NCBI RefSeq assembly: GCF_901933205.1
Contig: NC_044572.1
Location: 29,784,501 to 29,848,500 of the forward strand
Direction of reading: 5' to 3'
Origin: Camarhynchus parvulus
Lineage: Eukaryota > Chordata > Aves > Passeriformes > Thraupidae
DNA: 64,000 nt
Shown: in pieces, positions 51,556 through 64,000 of the stretch
Position numbering within the stretch: the stretch's first letter is position 1
Layout of the letters: every line of letters begins with the position of its first letter
Translations under genes and position numbers: made by a program
Notes under the pieces: generated by a model
What the model saw: the letters and a program-made list of their open reading frames with translations, nothing else
The model's database searches: none
Told to the model about the DNA's origin: nothing

Positions 51556-52484
51556 TTCTCTTCTCTTCTCTTCTCTTCTCTTCTCTTCTCTTCTCTTCTC
51601 TTCTCTTCTCTTCTCTTCTCTTCTCTTCTCTTCTCTTCTCTTCTCTTCTCTTCTCTTCTCTTCTCTTCTCTTCTCTTCTCTTCTCTTCTCTTCTCTTCTC
51701 TTCTCTTCTCTTCTCTTCTCTTCTCTTCTTTTCTCTTCTCTTCTCTTCTCTCTCTCCTTCCTCTCCTCTTTCTTCTCTCCTCTTCTCTTCTCTTCTCTTC
51801 TCTTCTCCTCTCTTCTCCTCTCCTCTCCTCTCCTCTCCTCTCCTCTCCTCTCTCCTCCTCTCCTCTCCTCTCCTCTCCTCTCCTCTCCTCTCCTCTCCTC
51901 TCCTCTCCTCTCTCCTCTCCTCTCCTCTCCTCTCCTCTCCTCTCCTCTCCTCTCCTCTCCTCTCCTCTCCTCTCCTCTCCTCTCCTCTCCTCTCTCCTCT
52001 CCTCTCCTCTCCTCTCCTCTCCTCTCCTCTCTCTCCTCTCCTCTCCTCTCCTCTCCTCTCCTCTCCTCTCCTCTCCCTCTCTCTCCTCTCCTCTCCTCTC
52101 CTCTCCTCTCCTCTTCTCTCCTCTCCTCTCCTCTTCTCTCCTCTCCTCTCCTCTCCTCTCCTCTCCTCTCCTCTCCTCTCCTCTCCTCTCCTCTCCTCTC
52201 CTCTCCTCTCCTCTCCTCTCCTCTCCTCTCCTCTCCTCTCCTCTCCCCCTCTCCCTCCTCTCCTCTCCTCTCCTCTCCTCTCCTCTCCTCCTTCCTCTCC
52301 TCTCCTCTCCTCTCTCTCCTCTCCTCTCCTCTCCTCTCCTCCCTCTCCTCTCCTCTCCTCTCCTCTCCTCTCCTCTCCTCTCCTCTCCTCTCCTCTCCTC
52401 TCCTCTCCTCTCCTCTCCTCTCCTCTCCTCTCCTCTTCTTCTCCTCTTCTTCTCCTCTTCTTCTCCTCTTCTTCTCCTCTTCTT
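51556..52484. repeat. 929-nt pure polypyrimidine satellite array
   Basis: Not one A or G occurs on the + strand over 929 bases. Phase 1 (51556 to about 51750) is (TTCTC)n, nearly perfect, with one TTCTT variant at about 51726-51730. A short mixed zone follows (about 51751-51815). Phase 2 (about 51815-52429) is (CTCCT)n, which differs from phase 1 by one T to C change, with scattered one- or two-base indels that shift the register. Phase 3 (52430-52484) is five exact copies of the 11-mer CTCCTCTTCTT. The long open frames on both strands (315-346 codons of Ser/Leu or Arg/Glu) are by-products of this composition. The tract is mirror-symmetric enough to form intramolecular triplex (H-DNA). The true length in the genome may differ because such arrays are hard to assemble. 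Confidence 0.97.
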
Positions 52485-55400
52485 GGCTTTCACCTTAAGA
52501 TCCGTTTCCCATCAGCCTTCTCATATGCATGGCATTGTCCCAAACCATTCCCTCCCCTTTTGCATTAACTGTGAAAGACGTGGTCAGTCACAAGACACGA
52601 CAAAACCTAACCACAGAGAGAAATCAAGGAACTCTGCCGACCCATCACTGCCCTGACTTCTGACACAAGAGCAATGTTACACATGAGTTTGTGATACCAC
52701 ATCAGAAGGCAATCAGCATGCTACTAAGTGATTTAACACCATCACAGCAAAGAGTGCCCAAGAAAGCAATCAAAATCTGAGAAATGGGGTTTCAAGGATA
52801 CTGCTATGCTGATTAGGTCTTCTATATTCTTTTCTGGGCTAATGCAGATTTTTGATATTAACTCAGTTGAGCGGTGGGGTTGAACATATAATAATTTCTC
52901 TTTTGTAAATTCAGACAGCAAAAAGAAAATTTTTTTTTCTTTTTTTAATTTTTTTTTAAGTACAAAGACTAAACGCTTGCCTTTTTAGAGGTGTGTGAAC
53001 ATGTACTGCTTTTCCCACAGATATCCTGCAAGGAACTAGGAAACCAAGTAGAGTAGATTTACTGCTCTTTGTTGTGAGACTCAAAGCATAATTTTGCATT
53101 TAGTTTTTAAAAGGCAACAATTGCCTAAAGTGGTAGGAGAGCCAGTATTTTAGAGATAGTTAAGACAATACAAACATTCCACACACAGTTGATTAAATGA
53201 AAAGCAACACTAAATAACACTCTATCTATAGTACATATTTCATTCATTGCGCAGACCTGGCCCGAGGCTTGTTTAAAAAAGCACCAGATGTTTCTCTAAG
53301 AAATGTATTTGTCTTTGTGTGATGACAGATGCTCTTTGAAATCACAAAGTATGTAATAGCAGAGTTTGCCATTTGAAATCAGGAAATTCAATTTGTTTTC
53401 TCAGAGGCATGACTGAAGGGCAAAGCCCAGTAAGAATTGCTGTATAAACTAATGCTTTTCAACATTTTGTACTTGTCTTGCTACTTTGAAGCTCATTTCC
53501 AACACTGTTCCAAACAGAAATGGGAAAATCAGCTTCCAAATATAAGACCTCTGCCAGTAGGTATTTTTCCTCTGTACTTAGTGTGTTGGTTTACTTAAAG
53601 TCAAGTTTGCCTTTTGTATTAGTCACCTCACATGGTCAGTAGTCTGGGCTATGAACTAATAGAATGGCTCATAGGGAAAAAACGTATTCAGTAGAAACTA
53701 ATTAAATAGAGGAAATTTCTATGTACTATGCAACATGTCCTCTCAGTAATTCTCATAATGTTGCAAATGGAAATGACAACATGCAGCAAAAGATAAATTC
53801 ATGCCTAAATTTGATAGCAGACTGATTTTCTTTCAAGGTTTTAAAAAACCTTGGCATTCAGACTGGCATTCAAAAACTCATCAGTGTGATAAGCCCAGTA
53901 TGTGGGTTCATGGCTATGTATTAATAATCCAGAGAAAGTGAGAAGCAAGTAGAAATAGGAATTTGACTGAAAATAAATGTTCAACCAGACAGGGATCAAA
54001 AATTGTGGAGAGAAAGAAGGTCCAAATTTTCACTGTTTGGGCTTCTGTTACAAACCCATAACTTCTGCCTCATTCTCGCGATGAAGTCTGTTGAGGTTCA
54101 AAACCTCGAAGATTTTCGTGGTCCTTAGTTCATTAGTGGTATGGCATACAAGCTGTATAGAAAACCCCCGTGGTTTGGGCAAAAGTTGAAGCATACATTT
54201 TAGGTCACTCATCCTTAAGAATACAAAGCAGTGGTTTAAATACTGTCTCATAATATAGATGTCCTGCAACATGTCTGAATATGCAGGACATAATTCTTGT
54301 CACAGAGCAGCAGAGTTGTTTCAGGCTATTGCAATTTAATCTAGATTACTTTGAAGTGTCTAAGAACAGTTTTTTTAGATTTTTTCCAGTCTTTCAGTGG
54401 TCTCAGTGCTAAGAATTTGTTTTGGAATAAGCTTTGAAAAAATGTCAAACTCCTTTTGCTAAGAAATAATTTTTCTTGTAGGATATTTGGCAACAACTGG
54501 TTTGAAGTAAAAATAGCACAAACCCCCAATTCCTTGACATATACTAACTTGGGTGCAAGTGTGATGTATGCAAATGTGTTGGCATGAAAAACAGTATTTT
54601 TTTATTGTGGTTTAATGACACTAGTCTACAGCAATATAAATATTCATAATAAAAAAGATATGGATTTTTCCACTGCTATGAGTGGACACAGATTAGGTAT
54701 ACCTAATCCTTTTCTTACTTATGTGACTGGGTTGTTCAATGACAATAGCCAGGAGGAGAGGAAATTCTGGGCCAAGGCTTGTTCACGCAGGAAAATCAGT
54801 GTGATTAAAACTTGGATGTCCAATAAAATGCCCCTGGAAAAGGCAATCCCACCCTCCTGCTCCTCTGCACCTCTCCCCTCCTTCTGTCAACATCAACACG
54901 TACAGGGCCACGTGCTAAAGTAGATCCAGGAGCAGACTGAAGCTGAACTGGCACGAATGAGGGAGGTTCATTTATTTTTTGGCTGGCACAGTGAGTGTTA
55001 GGCTATGATGTATGAGGAGAGAAGGGGAGGGCTCTGCCCTTAGGCCCTAGCCTTTGATAATATAGAGAGTCTTGTGAAAACAGCTTCTTGACTTGGGCAT
55101 CTTTTCTTCCCTTTTGTTTCTCCCAGGCTCCTGTCCATGTGTGCTGAAGGTGTGGCACACCACTCAGCTTCCAGATATCACAGTGAGGCTGAAGTAGCTG
55201 AGAGAAGCAGCTACTGGGCTGTGTGACAGCTTTCTGGTTTACAGGGAAAACACACAGAATAAAGCCTCCCTGCAACCCTGCACAGTAAAAATCACGTCGT
55301 TCTGTTAGGTTGACTCGGTTTAATCAAGTGCTGAATGAACACGAAGTCAAAATCTGACTCAGAGGTTCAGACTGCAGAGCCAGTGCTGGGGAATTCCTGA

Positions 55401-58400
55401 ATGTAGCATTTCTCCAGATTTTGTAATACATACAAGTAGTGGTACATTTATGCCTACTTCCAGTAACAGCTTGCCCATTACTGAAAAAGCATGCATTTAG
55501 CTAAATTATTTTAGGAAGCAATTACTGTGTTCTTAACTCTGCAGTAACTGATACACATGAGACCACTCCTGAACATTGTGCACTTCATGCATACATGACT
55601 TCCATTCATTTATGAACTTTTCCTTTGTTTTTAATTATTGGCAACATTTTAAGTCTTTCACTGAAAAATTTAAATCCTCAAAATTAGATAATGTGCTATT
55701 TTTACCCACTCTTTGATCATCACTTAGAAATATATCCTACTAACTCACATGTGGTATATCTGGCTTTTAAGGCAGAATTTCTCTTATCATGCAATATACT
55801 CCTGGGAGTTTCACTCACAATACAAAAAGACACGTAAGCCTGTGTGTAAGTCTTTATAACACTGAGGTCTTGTAAGTCCTAATTTTTACACTGTGTTTAC
55901 TTTTGCATTTTTCCGTCAATAATAAACACAAAATCTTAGATCAAATTTCCATATATCAGACTTGAATTACATGCTGCATTCATTTTTTTTAACATCTAAG
56001 TCATTAACTCAGGACTTGAATCACATGACCAAGCCAGTGATGGTTGCTGTGGTGCTACTTTATCTTGATCAAGATATTTCTGCTTGTCCCTTTGCACTCC
56101 ATTTAGTTTAATCTCATTAAACCATCAGAAAATGCCACTGCCAAATGAAAAAAAGTGATTTTCTTCCTCCTATTTTAGCTTGCTGCAATGGTGTGGCACA
56201 GGGTGTGGTGCACTTGCTCCTCCAAATGTTGGCATGGGGAGGATGTGTAGTGGCCAGATAGTGGAGGTGACGCTATCAGGGTCACTGGATGAACTTTAAA
56301 TCTGTAAAGCCAATGCAGAGAAACACATTCTCCCATGGCTGTTAATTTTGATACAGTAACTAAGAAAACTATCCCTCTCCCTTAGTTTTGTCACAAAAAT
56401 TAGATACCTCGTAAAATCTGTGTGAATACCACTTCCCTTGTCTAACATCTTTGCCACTGGAGGAGTAGGGAAGCGGGCATGTAATTCCCACCAAACTCCA
56501 AGACTCCTCTGTGAAATTTGTCCTTGAATCTTGCTGGCAAAGTCTGCTGGCTGAGACATGGTTGCAGTTTATGAAGGTATCTGAAGTTAATGGACAAGAG
56601 CAGAGGTTTGAGCCTTGGTGAATCTCTGAGAAATATGAAATGTAACTTCAGTGAAGGTAGGATTTCTCTCTAAAAGACTTGTTTTGTGCTTAAAGATAGA
56701 CATGTGCTTGCACTGCTTGCTGAACTTCACTTTCCAAGAGCAACAATTTTTTCCCCATTTTGCTCCAGGTTTCCCATAACCACTTCAGGACTTCAGTTTA
56801 TCAGGTGCCATCAAAAGGATTCTAAGAATTTGGTCCTGAAAGAAACATCCTGGTTTATTAACTCCCTTCTCCTGTCACATCATAGAATCCCTTTCGTTAG
56901 TTCACCCTCATCTACACATTCAAGACATTTTCTGTAAATTTAGTTTTAATCTTGAATCTTCAAAAATGTGTTACACTTGTATTGTTTTATTCTTTTGATA
57001 CTATATTTAAGCAAGAAAATTCCACAAGCTCATAACAACCATCACATAAGGACCATCAGCATAGAACAAATACACACAAAATTGTTACCAAATGTTCTTA
57101 GTGTATACTTTTCAATAAAAGAGAAACAAAAAACGTGAGTAGTCCGACTTGTCAACATGACTACTTAATTACTTTCTTGACAAACATTGAATAATAAAAT
57201 GCAAAAGAATTCTTTCAAGATTTTGAATTTTTATAGACATAAAAGGTGCAGAAGATTTTGCTGGGTGGGTGGTCTAAGAATTTGCCTTTTGTTCAACAGT
57301 TTTTCTTGGGATGTGAATAAGCCTCTGTTTCCTAAGTGAATCAGTGCAACAGTGATATATTATCAGATAATTCCAAAGGCAAATTGGTGGGAAAGGGAGA
57401 AAACATGAATGAGCATCTTTTCCAAAAGATTGACTATTGAAAGTAGGAGCTACTGGTAATGAACTCCAGACATTGCCGTAGGAGTGATAAGAACAGGAAA
57501 TGCTTTGGGCAACATTGTTCTACAAAAATAGCCCTTTTAAAATGCAACATGGCTGGCCTGTCTTTAGCAGCATAGCTGTTGAAAGGATTGCATGAAATTA
57601 ATTGTACCATAGATGACTCTTGACATGCTGGGCTCCTCCTTGTTTCAGATTCTACTTTGTGATCTTGTTAAGCTCTGGAACTGGAACAGCAGACTCTTTC
57701 AACAGATAACACTAAGTTCAGCTACTCTTCTCTGTAGCTCCCTGTTACTTAGCATTAATGAAAAGATTAAGAATATCAGCTTATTTTCAGTTGATGGGAA
57801 ATACTGCGGTTTTTTTTACAGTTATGAAAGGAGTGTCTGACACAATCTGGGAAAGCACTGGCATTCAAACAACTATTCTTCTGAACCCAGACAGTTATAT
57901 AAGTTTCACTGGGTGCCATTGCCAATTTACTGAAAGCAGTTTCTTTCGATAATACATATCACTTCAGTGATGTTGTAAAGACACTGAAAACTTGAATATT
58001 TGCTACTTCTTTTCCTGAAGACTTTATTTGTTTGGGAATGTCAGATTCCAAACAATGTAGTTATTCATCATTAACTTTTTCCCACTCTTCCCTCTGGAAT
58101 AAAGTCCCTTTCAGGCCAGGCTTGTTGGGAAACTTCAAATGACGGAGAGAACAACCAGACGCTAAACAAATGTGGAAGTTCTGTTGTCATGCAAGTATTT
58201 CTAAGTTATGTCCTAAAAGCATTGCTCATACAAAGGTATGCAGGTGTGTAAGCATGATTGTAGCTCATGCAATCCAGCAATGATCTATGCCTAAGGACTT
58301 TGTTGATGGCAGAAGAAAAGAATCAAGAGTTTCAGTTAGCAGTCCACAATTTGGGCACAGAAAATTCGTAGAAGATGTTTCTTGCAAAAGCCTGTCTCTT

Positions 58401-59761
58401 CAGAGGGAGGTGAGACTTTTACATAGAACCTTCTACAGAGTACCCACTACCACCCTTTCAAGACATTTGTTTCCTGCTTGGATGAAAAAAAAAAGGTTTT
58501 TCCAATTATTTGTATAATTATTAGCTCCTTGCAAAAACTTATGGCACTTTTTTGAACAATCTTAGTTGGGAGGCCTGGCTCCCAACATTTGAGTTGTTCT
58601 GAAGGGAATTCTCAAGGAGTGATAATTGAGGCACATTTTCCACACTTATTTAACCACAACCGTAGTCAGTTATTTTTTTATTAACAACTCTATATTAGTA
58701 GACTGAAGATATATGGAGTAATTAGGGTGTCTGTTTATAACTTTTTTCCTAAAATTGAAGTGAAATAGCTTGAACATCAATTTGTATAACAAATAAATTA
58801 ATGGAAACACAGAAAAGATCATCTTTGGAAGCACCAGTGTTTGAAAAGGCATGGAGATACATTCTTACCAGATTAAATGACATGGCTGAGATGGACAAGG
58901 AGGTGACATGTCCATTTTCCATTTCTCTTATCCTATCTGAAGCCTATAAGAAGTAGAATATAATTCAAAGTGGTGCATATTTTACTTCAGAAATACTTTG
59001 GCTTAAAGGTGTCTGAGTCCTTGCAAGCCATTTAAGATCAAACGTAAGAGGAAGTGAGGAGAATTTCAGTTGAATAATTTGATTACTCCAATGAAACTTA
59101 CATGGATATTTTGAACTTTTCGGGAAGATGGAATTTTCAAGCACCTTCAGAAAATATACAGAAGTGACTAAACCAAAAGTAGCACAGGCCGGAAAACAAT
59201 TTTTGTTTTCTGACTTGAGGTTTCGGGATTGTAAGCAAAGTCTATCTTCTCACTTTCACTAAAATGAGAGGCTATTTTCTCTTGCTATTTTTTCAGATGA
59301 GTTTAGAGGATGTCTGATGCCATCTGAAAATAATCAGTAGATCCCATTTTTTCCTGTAGGCTGGAAGGTCTCCCAGGTTGTCCTTTGTCATATTGTAAGC
59401 CCTAGGTTTACACTATGGGATGTCTAAAATGATGCCCTATGCCTATGCTTAAGGACTTGAAGCCTTGATGTGTTTGGGCATCTAGGACTACTAGGGGGAT
59501 GTGAATGAGCTTTGATGTCTGATCCTGTTGGGTCTGTGAAACTGAGGACTCAGTATTTGCACCAGTATTCAACCTTTTGAAAGCCTGCTTTAACACCCTG
59601 TGAAAGGAATTAACCAGGGAGAGTCTTACAGTTCCCCTGCTAAAATTAAGTTTTGAGTAGAGCAAAATATCAATTACAATTGCAGTTAGAAATAGATTTT
59701 TTCCTCCAATCATCTGAGTCTTTTTTAATGAAAAATTAATAAAAGGAAGTAATTTTCTCTT
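52485..59761. other. Unique AT-rich DNA, no gene seen
   Basis: No gene is supported. The first about 230 bp after the C/T array are of ordinary complexity and I do not recognise them. A T-rich run lies at about 52930-52960. GC-richer sequence at about 54830-55250 has chance frames on both strands. Confidence 0.55.
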
Positions 59762-59920
59762 TTGAGATTAATAATCTATTACTCTGATGAAAATTGTGCC
59801 TCAGCTACCAGCCAGTTTCATTAATTGTGGGATCTGCTATGCAGTTTGCTGCTAATTAGTGAGTAATACGCCATAAAAGCAATTGCGTGTGAACTCTTTC
59901 CTTTAAAAACACAACCCTCA
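59762..59920. promoter_or_regulatory. Candidate conserved noncoding block, TAATTA-rich
   Basis: The block contains AGATTAATAATCTATTA, TTTCATTAATTGTGG and GCTAATTAGTGAGTAATACG, followed by CCATAAAAGCAATTGCG. Several homeodomain cores and a HOX-like CCATAAA sit close together in complex sequence. This is how developmental enhancers look in vertebrate deserts, but no alignment backs it. Confidence 0.3.
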
Positions 59921-59979
59921 ATGGGAATTGACTTCCTCACTCTCCTTTGAAAATTCCATCCCTGGTATTTCTTATTATA

Positions 59980-60090
59980 TTAGTAAGCAGTTATTATTCA
60001 GAAATTATTGCTGGCTAATTACATTCAGTGGAGAAGGCAGAGAAGGAGGAAACCTCATGAGTAATTACAGTGAATAGCACGCATGTCTTC
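59980..60090. promoter_or_regulatory. Candidate conserved noncoding block
   Basis: It contains GGCTAATTACATTCAG and GAGTAATTACAG, two TAATTA cores about 50 bp apart. It lies 60 bp from the block just upstream and may form one regulatory unit with it. Pattern impression only. Confidence 0.25.
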
Positions 60091-62309
60091 TTAATGGTGG
60101 AGACACAGAGAGTTCTGCAAGAAAATCTGCTTGGGAGCTGAAAAAGATACAGAAATAAGTAATTCCTTCTTCTGAAGACACATACCCTGCTGAAAGAGCT
60201 CTTAATTTTTCACATGATTGCACTTGCATTTTGTCTGCAGCTATTCACTGCCGAAGTCCTACACTGTTGAGAGACTGTGGCTTCTGAGCACAACGCTGAT
60301 CTGAGGTTGTCACAATGACCAAAACTGTCAAATTTATACTCAGAATCTTGCTAAGTACAGGAAGAAACAGCACTGCTTATATCACACAGACATCTATTAG
60401 AGTAAGTGCTTTTTTTCTCCCAAAACACATAACTGGGCAGAACTACAAGACACTGAACTACAGCAAATAGTCTCAGCCCTGTCAGGAGGACTTGAAATGT
60501 TCTAAAAAAGGTCACTGAGTCCCGTAATGACACAGTAAATGGGTGTGAGTGAGCATTACACACCCTCTGAATATACTTTAATGCTGTCGCTCCTAATGCC
60601 TGCTTGGATATTTTTCTGATAGTTTTTGGCAATTTGTCTTGGCATGGGACTATGATCTATGTTGAAATGATAAAGGAGACATTGTTACAATGGAGTCTGA
60701 ATCATAACCCCCTGTATAATTGTTTCTGTCTTTTACTGGCAAATTGCTAATACTGAGGATGCTTTTGGGTGTTTATTCTCTGTTACTGAGGTATTTACCC
60801 TGTGGTAAACAGTCTCATGGAACAAAGAGTCTGAAACAATGGTCTCTTTAAGGGACTTTTCTGTGGTGTCTGAGGATAATTGGAAGATAAATTAATTAAT
60901 ATCTGCAAGTTGAAGTATTTCTACAAGCCCATTAAGTGCTGTTATTCTATCTTTTAAACTAGTTCATGGCAATATTAATGAATGATGTAGTAGAATATAA
61001 GAACAACCATAGGCTTTTGCAGCTCAACATGTTCTTTCTTGTTGTGATCAATAGCAAATGACATTATTCAGGAGGGTATCAAAGGGAAAAATTTCAGATT
61101 CAAAGATCTGGTGGTCATTGTCCTGTATTGTGATAGGCAAAACTGAATGACACATTCTCTATAAAAACTTTCTAATCCAGATCATGTAGGAACACGTGGT
61201 GTCTCCAGCAGAGGTTGAAAGAGAAAGAATCTCAGTATGGTATGCCACATCTGCATACCAAAAAAATATGTCTGATCTGGATCTGGGTCATAAGTTTAGC
61301 TATACATTTAGTGGGGGTTTCCCCTCCTTAATTATTTTTGAACCTGCCACAGGAATGCTAATCCACTGAAAACTGAACTCAGAGCTTTGAATTTCCAGCA
61401 TCCCTTTCTAATATATGGATAATTTTGTTTCTCACTAAAGGACTGTTAGCCTGGTCATAAGAAAGGAAAAGACAATGAACCAACAGGCATAATATAAATT
61501 TATTGAAGGTGCACACTTCCATGTGTTTTCTCTTTGATATATATCTTTTAAAACATCTGACTCAGGCCAAAATCATTTAAAACTAAGAAAACAGAACAAT
61601 CCCTTCCACAACTACCTTGTACTATTTGAAGATTCCTCTTTTGTTAAGAATAAAGATAAGCATCAAGCGCAAAACTTTAATTTTTGATTTACATGAAGAA
61701 ATAATAATCTGGGTTGTAAAATATGTCAGCATTTTTGATGAAACAAAGCTTGATGCTTCCAAGGATAAACTAAACTTCCCCTACATACAAGGAAGGGATA
61801 GAATGCCTTGCAAAATTAATTTTGATGTGAACATTCATAAACACCTGTAGGGGAAAGCAAACACAACAGCCTTGATAGTCAAGTGGTCAATCCTTTTGCT
61901 CTAATACATGAAATTCTTTAACTAAGTAGATGCTTCTCATTTAAGGACCAATGGATGAGTCTTTATATCATCCACAGGGGGCCTCCTTTCTTATACTTGG
62001 GAAGTATAATTTATCCTTGAGCCTGCACAGTGCAACACTCACAAAATTGTTCAACTCCCAGTGCTATCAAAGATGAGAATATTGTTAACTTTATCAAAGA
62101 TAATGGGAGAGACCTCCCCAAAAATTTATTACCAATCTTTATGAAGGTATATCAAGGTAAAATACTCACATTGTTTTCTTTAACTAGGTATTGAAATATT
62201 CTGCTGGTGTCACTTCAGATTGAAAGTGTCTATTAATAAAGGGCCAACACATTGCTTACTTGACCCATAATTTGTAACAATATGTTTTACATGGTGCATG
62301 TCTGGAGAA
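60091..62309. other. Unique AT-rich DNA, no gene seen
   Basis: No gene, RNA gene or mobile element is recognisable. Frames of 77 and 93 codons have no similarity I recognise. Confidence 0.55.
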
Positions 62310-62480
62310 ATAATTTTATTTCTGCTAGTAGAGATCACAGCAGCAATTGACCCACTGTGATTTAGAGATCCTTTAATCCTTCTTTTGATCCAGAATTATT
62401 CAGCATTAAAGCTAGTATTTAATGAAGCTAAAATTAATTAGTAGCATTCATTTTTGAGCCATAATGCATTGAATGGGCAG
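62310..62480. promoter_or_regulatory. Candidate conserved noncoding block
   Basis: High-complexity sequence with CAGCAATTGACCC, GATCCTTTAATCC, CAGCATTAAAGCTAG and AAAATTAATTAGTAGC. These resemble clustered homeodomain and LEF/TCF-like sites. It is suggested by look only. Confidence 0.25.
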
Positions 62481-62719
62481 GTGGATCTTACTCATTGAAA
62501 GAAATACAAAACCAGATTTTAGAAATCCAAGAGCCTGCTGAGGTAGACTGATCAAATTCTGCCCAAGTTTATTTTTCTCCCTGCATCTTCTCTCAGCTGA
62601 CATGCAAGTACATGAATTTAAAATTACATAGTTGTAACTAAGAACATAATTTGGCCTTTCAGCTGTCTCTGCACCTCTTTCATAAAATTTTATTTTCTTA
62701 GCAAATGATTTAAATATGT

Positions 62720-62761
62720 TTATATATATATATATATATGAATATATATGAATATATATAT
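62720..62761. repeat. (TA)n microsatellite with AATATATATG units
   Basis: About ten TA units are followed by two copies of the 10-mer AATATATATG (62741-62750 is exact, and the preceding unit is similar) and a final AATATATATA. It may be polymorphic. Confidence 0.9.
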
Positions 62762-64000
62762 TCCAACATAGCTATCTGTTCATTAGGCATCTGTGTTGTG
62801 AGGTAAGCCATGGATCAGCAGTTAAACATGAGATTTTAAACAGATTCCTATAAATCCTCCTTTGTTTCAAGTCCAGCACAGATGTAGAGCCGTTCATCTT
62901 CATTTAATAGCTGGTATATTCCTGCCACAATTTTCTCTTCTATGCCTAATAATCTTCATACTTCACCTCTTCATTAAATGTTATTTTAAGTCCGGGATAC
63001 TGAGCTTACAGTTGTTGAAGTTTCCTTATTTTTTTTCCCACTACATCTCTTTTTTCAGAGTCCAAACTGGGACATTCTTACAAGCTTAAATTTTGGTGAA
63101 ACTTCCACTGAAGTTGGTGCAGCCAATATTTGGTGGCCTGTTTTCATTCAAACTTCTTTTTGTGGCAGCTGTCACACATTTAGGAAAGCTCAGGACACCC
63201 TTGGCCCCTTTATTAGTTCCCTCAACTAAGACAAGGAAAGGAATCCTGGGCTTGTGTCTCTGTGAGTATTTTGCTGCCACTTGTTTTGCTAAACAAATTG
63301 CTCCTGATGAAAATCTTTCTGCAAGTGCTCTGGTAGCACTCCCTTCTCCTCTCTCCACATTGGTTCAAATATGACCACTGGGTTACTTTTCAGAGCACCT
63401 TAATTACAATATAAACAGTGCTCACGTTTCATATTTGCAAAACAAGAATAAATTTTCATGACATTTATGCAAACTTCTGGATTAGCTCGTGTAAACTGTG
63501 CATTCCCTATGCACAAAGAATGGGCTTTATTACATTAGTGAAAATAGGTTGAGTATTTAGAAGAAAATATTATGTATTCCAACTCAGTGCAAACATATAA
63601 AAACCTCAAAATTAAAGATGATAATGTTTGGATCCTGGGGATTAGATGGAGGAAAAAAAATCCCATTAATGTGAAAAAAGAAATTAACCTTAGATCCATT
63701 GCTGGCATCCTTAGCTTGCACATGTTTGGCAAACATGCAAAACTTGAAATATGAAACCTGGCAGTACCATGGTGCCAGACATAGCTAGCATTAGAAATAT
63801 TCTTCCAAATTATTAAAAAGTGCTCTGAAACTGCTGCAAAAACAAAGTTCCTTATCCTACAATATAGTCCTTACATTGAGCATATAACTGTAGTACTGTA
63901 CTTTGACATTAAAATAAATTGGAGCATATTTACATATCCAGGACTGATAAACTTCCATCAAATGCAAGTATGAAATGGCTCCAGGTTTCAAAATAACTTG
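62762..64000. other. Unique AT-rich DNA to the window edge
   Basis: No gene is supported. Two frames of 93 and 90 codons overlap on opposite strands at 63086-63374, and neither shows a domain that I recognise. Confidence 0.55.

Noticed and set aside
51518..52568. Open frames of 326, 346 and 315 codons on the two strands
   Set aside because: They consist almost wholly of Ser/Leu/Phe/Pro or Arg/Glu/Gly/Lys and arise because a pure C/T repeat contains no stop codon. They are not genes.
1..64000. CRISPR array, bacterial operon or phage system
   Set aside because: No direct repeats with regular spacers, no ribosome binding sites and no compact genes. The window is vertebrate noncoding DNA.

Overview
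The window looks like vertebrate nuclear DNA from a bird, most likely a passerine. Three pieces support this. First, three 5'-truncated CR1 (chicken-repeat-1 type) LINE fragments are present, with the typical avian CR1 3' ends, one of them ending in an intact ATTCTATGA-like motif. Second, a tRNA-Ile-headed SINE with a CR1-like tail lies at about 8505-8645; this architecture is known from passerine genomes (TguSINE1-type elements). Third, the background is AT-rich, without operons, ribosome binding sites or long open frames. The passerine assignment is inference from the SINE architecture, not a database match.

I find no protein-coding gene, exon or functional RNA gene that I can support. The longest open frames are artefacts of a pure C/T tract, antisense readings of CR1, or chance frames of 60-150 codons in locally GC-richer DNA. 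The window therefore reads as a gene desert or the inside of a very large intron.

Layout: 1-1284 unique AT-rich DNA; about 1285-2312 CR1 copy 1; 2313-8504 unique DNA with small tandem repeats and a (TG)n; 8505-8645 SINE; 8646-44664 a long unique stretch with a few simple repeats, a CpG micro-island at 32650-32741, several sequences that look like homeodomain-site-rich conserved noncoding DNA, and a perfect 35-bp fold-back at 43417-43492; about 44665-45695 CR1 copy 2; 45696-49834 unique; about 49835-50241 CR1 copy 3; 51556-52484 a 929-nt tract with no purine on the + strand, built from three successive repeat units; 52485-64000 unique DNA with more candidate conserved blocks near 59.8-60.1 kb and 62.3-62.5 kb and a (TA)n at 62.7 kb.

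All three CR1 copies lie in the same (+) orientation. All are truncated at the 5' end, and the two longer ones have lost the first aspartate of the reverse-transcriptase FADD box, so none can move. The most striking structures are the three-phase polypyrimidine array and the perfect hairpin embedded in a TA/TG-rich patch. Neither is explained by a known mobile element that I can recognise.
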